Origin: Zobellia barbeyronii
Lineage (GTDB): Bacteria; Bacteroidota; Bacteroidia; Flavobacteriales; Flavobacteriaceae
NCBI RefSeq assembly: GCF_018603515.1
Contig: NZ_JACATN010000005.1
Span: forward strand, 62,001-126,000
Reading direction: 5' to 3'
Length of the DNA: 64,000 bases
A program made the position numbers and the translations under genes. Positions within the stretch are counted from its first letter, which is position 1. Every line of letters begins with the position of its first letter. The notes under the pieces were generated by a model. It worked only from the letters and a program-made list of their open reading frames with translations, was not told the origin of the DNA and did not search any database. Shown here one piece after another: positions 60,720-64,000 of the stretch.

Positions 60720-61175
60720 CTATATTTTCTTAACACGAACGGCATTCATGCCCTTCATACCTTTTTCTAGCTCAAAAGAAACTTTATCGTTCTCATTAAT
60801 TTCATCGATAAGGCCACTTACGTGAACAAAATATTTTTCCTGATTCTCAGAATCGATAATAAAACCGAAACCTTTAGAGAAATCAAAATAAGATACTTTA
60901 CCATTGCGAACTGGATCAAATTCTTCTTGGTCTCCTTCTTCTCTTTTAGGAATACCCAAAACAATATCTTCAGCATCTATCTTCACCTTCTGTGATGGAT
61001 CTGGCGGAGTGTCTACAAGGTTACCGTTAAAGTCAACATATGCGAAAGGAATCCCTTCGTCGTTTTCTTTTGAAGCGACTTTACGTGCATTTTTTTTCTT
61101 TTGTTTCTCTTCACGTTTTTTCAAACGTTTCTTCTCTTTTTCAGTCTTATTATAGGTTTGCTGCGATTTAGCCAT
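60720..61175 (-). CDS. Cold-shock-domain protein with lysine-rich N-terminus
   Basis: Protein of 151 residues. Residues 1-30 are very rich in K and E (coiled, probably nucleic-acid or ribosome contacting). Cold-shock domain at about 88-151, with GKVSYFDFSKGFGFI (RNP1-like KGFGFI) and KYFVHVSGL (RNP2-like FVHVS). Known CSD proteins act as RNA chaperones. Larger than the usual 65-70-residue Csp because of the extension. Confidence 0.88.
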   Translation of the reverse strand: MAKSQQTYNKTEKEKKRLKKREEKQKKKNARKVASKENDEGIPFAYVDFNGNLVDTPPDPSQKVKIDAEDIVLGIPKREEGDQEEFDPVRNGKVSYFDFSKGFGFIIDSENQEKYFVHVSGLIDEINENDKVSFELEKGMKGMNAVRVKKI

Positions 61176-61585
61176 GCGCTATTTTTCTTGTTTTAAAATT
61201 AGGAGGATAAGGTAAGAAATTATTTTGTTTTTATTTGCATTTTAAACGTTAGAAATTATAGAAATACAGAAGGTTAATATAAATTCGTTTTTTGCATATA
61301 AAAATATAACTGTCAGCGTTTTAGAAGGATTAATACAAAGCAAATACCATAACTTTTAACTCCTTTTTTCTGAGTAATTCCGTATCTCCTTTAAATAACG
61401 AGCTGAAAGATGTCATATTTTGAAAATGAAATATATAAATCTGCACGTTGATTAGTCCTCAAAAGCTAATTTTATGTTCTTATAACTTTCATTTTTTTGA
61501 TTGGTATAAATAACTTTAATCACCTTTATTACTATCTTTCGCCCGAGTCATATCGTTATCCTACAGACGAATAAAACTTTATATT
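61176..61585. other. Divergent intergenic region, no gene seen
   Basis: About 410 AT-rich bases between the cold-shock gene and the divergent cytochrome lipoprotein gene. A near-match to the -7 motif (TATCTTTC, 61533-61540) lies about 46 bases before the cytochrome TTG start. No RNA gene or riboswitch fold recognised; the long leader could hold cold-shock regulation. Confidence 0.35.
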
Positions 61586-63052
61586 TTGAAAAAACACTTA
61601 AACATTCTTGTGTTAATTGGCCTATTGTTTTTAGGTTATGCTTGTTCTAGTGATAGCAACGAATATGAATCTGTTCCCAATCCGGATGAAGAAACTCCTA
61701 CTCCACAGCCAGAACTAGCACCGGACGAAATTATAGAGGTTAATGCCATACCAGCATCTCCACAAAGACTTGGAGATGCCGAGAAAGGATACGAATTTCT
61801 GATTACCGGAAACTATATGAGTTCCGGCGTGCCTTACGATGCGTTTGTACAAGGTTCCGGAGGAGACAACACAAACTTACTACAACGTACCGGAGACAAT
61901 GCTAATATTGCTTATGAATATACAGCGGTTAACGCTGCAAATGGTGTTAGAATCGTATCTCCCAATTGCATGTCTTGCCATGCAAGCTTTATAAACGATG
62001 AGTTTGTAGTAGGGTTAGGCAATCACGCAGCAGATTTCACTATAAATAGAGCAGACAACATTGGTTTGGTCAGTGCAGGTGTTTCTTTGCTTTACGGGGG
62101 GCAAGAAAGTGATGAATGGGAAGCTTATGACCAGTTTAGAAAAAGTATAGAAGCCATTGGCCCTAAAACACTTACCGAAACCAGAGGAGCTAATCCTGCT
62201 GATAAAATCACACGGGTGTTAGCCGCTCACAGAGACAAGAATACGCTAGAATGGACGGACTCACCTTATGTAAATGTAAGTGATGAAGTTATTCCTACAG
62301 ATGTACCCGCATGGTGGTTGCTGAAGAAGAAAAATGCTTTGTTTTATCACGGAATAGGACGTAAAGATTTTTGTAAATCTTTCATAGGTTCTGCCCTATT
62401 AACATTGGACGACCAAACAAAAGCCGAAGAATTAGACCCAAAAATGCCAGACATACTTGCTTATATCTATAGCATAGAAGCGCCGGCCTATCCTTTTGAA
62501 ATTGATGCCGATTTAGCAGCTGAAGGTAAACCTGTTTTTGAAGAGAATTGTGTAAAATGTCATGGTTCTTATGGCGAGAATGAAGAATATCCAAACCTTC
62601 TTGTAGCACTTAAAACTATTGGTACGGATGCTGCGCTTTCGGACCTTTACACAACACCATCTGATGTTAACGATTATTTTCTAGACTGGTTTAATTCGGG
62701 CTGGTTTGGAACAGGAGCCGCTGGTTTAGAATTCAATGCCGAAGGCGGATATATCGCTCCTCCTCTAGATGGTGTATGGGCAACTGCACCTTACTTTCAT
62801 AATGGCTCGGTGGCTACTATAGCGGAAGTGTTGGATAGCTCAAAACGACCCACATACTGGAGCAGAAGTTTTAACAGTACCGATTATGACAAAGAAAATT
62901 TAGGGTGGAATTACACGGAAGAAACTTCTAAAATTGATAAAGAAACATACGATACCAGCTTAAAAGGATACGGTAATGGAGGACATACTTTTGGTGACAA
63001 ATTAACTGACCAACAACGTCTTGCTTTACTGGAGTACGTAAAAACACTTTAG
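61586..63052 (+). CDS. Di-haem cytochrome c lipoprotein, peroxidase/RoxA-like
   Basis: Protein of 488 residues with TTG start at 61586 giving a clean lipoprotein signal (lipobox AC, C20). Two haem c motifs: C128-MS-CH132 and C322-VK-CH326. The segment APPLDGVWATAPYFHNGSVATIAEVL matches the haem-peroxidase branch that includes MauG/CcpA-type and rubber oxygenase RoxA. Electron-transfer or peroxidatic function in the periplasm is likely; the substrate is open. Monocistronic, ending at a terminator. Confidence 0.85.
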   Translation: MKKHLNILVLIGLLFLGYACSSDSNEYESVPNPDEETPTPQPELAPDEIIEVNAIPASPQRLGDAEKGYEFLITGNYMSSGVPYDAFVQGSGGDNTNLLQRTGDNANIAYEYTAVNAANGVRIVSPNCMSCHASFINDEFVVGLGNHAADFTINRADNIGLVSAGVSLLYGGQESDEWEAYDQFRKSIEAIGPKTLTETRGANPADKITRVLAAHRDKNTLEWTDSPYVNVSDEVIPTDVPAWWLLKKKNALFYHGIGRKDFCKSFIGSALLTLDDQTKAEELDPKMPDILAYIYSIEAPAYPFEIDADLAAEGKPVFEENCVKCHGSYGENEEYPNLLVALKTIGTDAALSDLYTTPSDVNDYFLDWFNSGWFGTGAAGLEFNAEGGYIAPPLDGVWATAPYFHNGSVATIAEVLDSSKRPTYWSRSFNSTDYDKENLGWNYTEETSKIDKETYDTSLKGYGNGGHTFGDKLTDQQRLALLEYVKTL

Positions 63053-63076
63053 TTTTTCTCGCTCAATAGAACTCAT

Positions 63077-63117
63077 AAAAAAGAGCCCTTATCTTCTGAA
63101 GATAAGGGCTCTTTTTT
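63077..63117. terminator. Bidirectional terminator
   Basis: Perfect 19-base inverted repeat aaaaaagagcccttatctt / aagataagggctctttttt with a 3-base loop. It lies between the convergent cytochrome and lipoprotein genes, serving both. Confidence 0.95.
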
Positions 63118-63138
63118 ATAATAATTCTACTTCAGATA

Positions 63139-63942
63139 TTAATCTTTTAGAGTAATAGTTTCTGTGGTTCCATCAGGATAAACAAGCTCACCAAGGTCAT
63201 CACAAGTACCATCACCAAAATCAACATCTACCGTCAATCCGTTTTTAGAAAGTTCCATTAGACCTTTTCCTATATAATCACAACCAAACTGAGCCTGAAG
63301 GTCAGAGGTTACATTTACAGCATAGCTATCGTCATTTGCGTTCACTACCCATTCACCTCCAACAGAAAGTACACCGCTACCAAACTCCTCATCAAAGGCA
63401 ATGGTAAAAGATTTGTTTCCTTTTTCGGTAACAACAGAATCATCTTCCAATGTTAATGACATTTCTGTAACAACATCAAAAACTATAGAGTTCTCTTCTC
63501 CCGCTTTATAACTAAAGCTACGAGTACCATTCATTCCTATTCCATCAATATTCAAATCATTATACGTAACCGTGTAAGCAAATGAATCTGCTTGCTCATC
63601 ATAAACAACAGCCAGCGAGCCGTTAAGGACTTCACCTTCTTCCTCTACAGTACATTGGTCAAAAGAAACCGTAAATCCCGTGTCTGTATAATCTGCCGTA
63701 TAACACGCGTCATCTTTAGCGGATTTTCCTGATTCTCGGTTGTTAAAAAGACTTTGTACAATAGAATCTGCCGCACTGGACAATTCATCTGTCTCCAAAA
63801 TAGTCTTTACTTCAGATTGATCTAATTTTTGATCTTGTTCGTTTTCTAATACTTCTTCCGCATCACTAGTACAGCTAAAAGCTAAAAAAGCGGCTGCTCC
63901 AACAAGAGCGAACGTTCTAACATTTCCAAATAAGTGTCTCAT
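63139..63942 (-). CDS. Lipoprotein of unknown function
   Basis: Protein of 267 residues with lipobox FSC (C24), acidic linker and a beta-rich body containing several repeated strand patterns (TADYTDTGFTVSFDQCTVEEEGEVLNGSL, SFAYTVTYNDLNIDG, VVTEMSLTLEDDSVVTEKG). Conserved cysteines C81, C96 and later pairs could form disulfides. No family recognised. Located in the outer envelope by its signal. Confidence 0.6.
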   Translation of the reverse strand: MRHLFGNVRTFALVGAAAFLAFSCTSDAEEVLENEQDQKLDQSEVKTILETDELSSAADSIVQSLFNNRESGKSAKDDACYTADYTDTGFTVSFDQCTVEEEGEVLNGSLAVVYDEQADSFAYTVTYNDLNIDGIGMNGTRSFSYKAGEENSIVFDVVTEMSLTLEDDSVVTEKGNKSFTIAFDEEFGSGVLSVGGEWVVNANDDSYAVNVTSDLQAQFGCDYIGKGLMELSKNGLTVDVDFGDGTCDDLGELVYPDGTTETITLKD

Positions 63943-64000
63943 ATTTAATTTTTCGGGGTTATGCCCTTCAAACGATCAATTTTACATTTTAGTATATACA

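Overview
The window reads as chromosomal DNA of a marine-type Flavobacteriaceae bacterium (Bacteroidota, Zobellia/Maribacter-like). This is inference from low GC, many short lipoprotein signals, LytTR/LytS signalling, SigZ, TTG starts without Shine-Dalgarno sequences, and several upstream regions carrying the Bacteroidota -7 promoter motif TAnnTTTG. I see no rRNA, tRNA, CRISPR array, phage or intact transposase.

Layout. 1-3600: housekeeping RNA and transcription genes (two back-to-back DEAD-box helicases, a J-domain/KTSC protein, a GreA/GreB-like factor). 3700-15050: a minus-strand block with a TolC-MacA-MacB-MacB export system, its LytS-type histidine kinase and a LytTR response regulator. 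Kinase and regulator are separated by about 5 kb holding an ABC exporter and three secreted proteins (YHYH-domain, PEBP-like and a sugar-binding-like lipoprotein). 15300-18500: a CotH-kinase lipoprotein and a divergent parallel beta-helix lipoprotein. 18640-23160: a compact minus-strand operon with a MarR regulator, an ornithine-cyclodeaminase-family enzyme, a membrane protein, an M19 dipeptidase-like protein and a secreted amidohydrolase. 23250-26600: PAP2 phosphatase and a Kef-type K+/H+ antiporter with its flavoprotein partner.

26680-41960: an accessory stretch of oxidoreductases and small enzymes with two paralogous AraC regulators (30551-31414 and 41063-41959). In the middle lies a decayed patch: a helicase gene with no ATG at its N-terminus, an aspartate/glutamate racemase pseudogene, an SDR gene, and an aldehyde dehydrogenase cut to its first quarter. 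41960-46900: a thioredoxin-like protein, a LysR regulator divergent from a PLP decarboxylase, a DUF481-like protein and a GAF protein. 47080-51230: a TetR-led operon (nitroreductase, CurA-type reductase, YqhD-type alcohol dehydrogenase, DJ-1/PfpI protein) that looks like a reactive aldehyde/electrophile defence unit, closed by a strong terminator.

51690-64000: mixed genes, including an orphan lipoprotein followed by a REP-like double hairpin, PhzF, SigZ, a secreted hydrolase, GNAT, a PQQ-type sugar dehydrogenase with a sugar isomerase, an RluE-type pseudouridine synthase, a DUF1080 lipoprotein, a cold-shock protein and a di-haem cytochrome c lipoprotein. Points most worth a second look are the split kinase/regulator pair with its YHYH/PEBP cargo, the decayed patch at 33.2-34.8 kb, two short tandem duplications at gene ends (27.5 kb and 42.5 kb), the M19 protein lacking its first metal motif, and a MarR gene whose family-typical N-terminus has no ordinary start codon.
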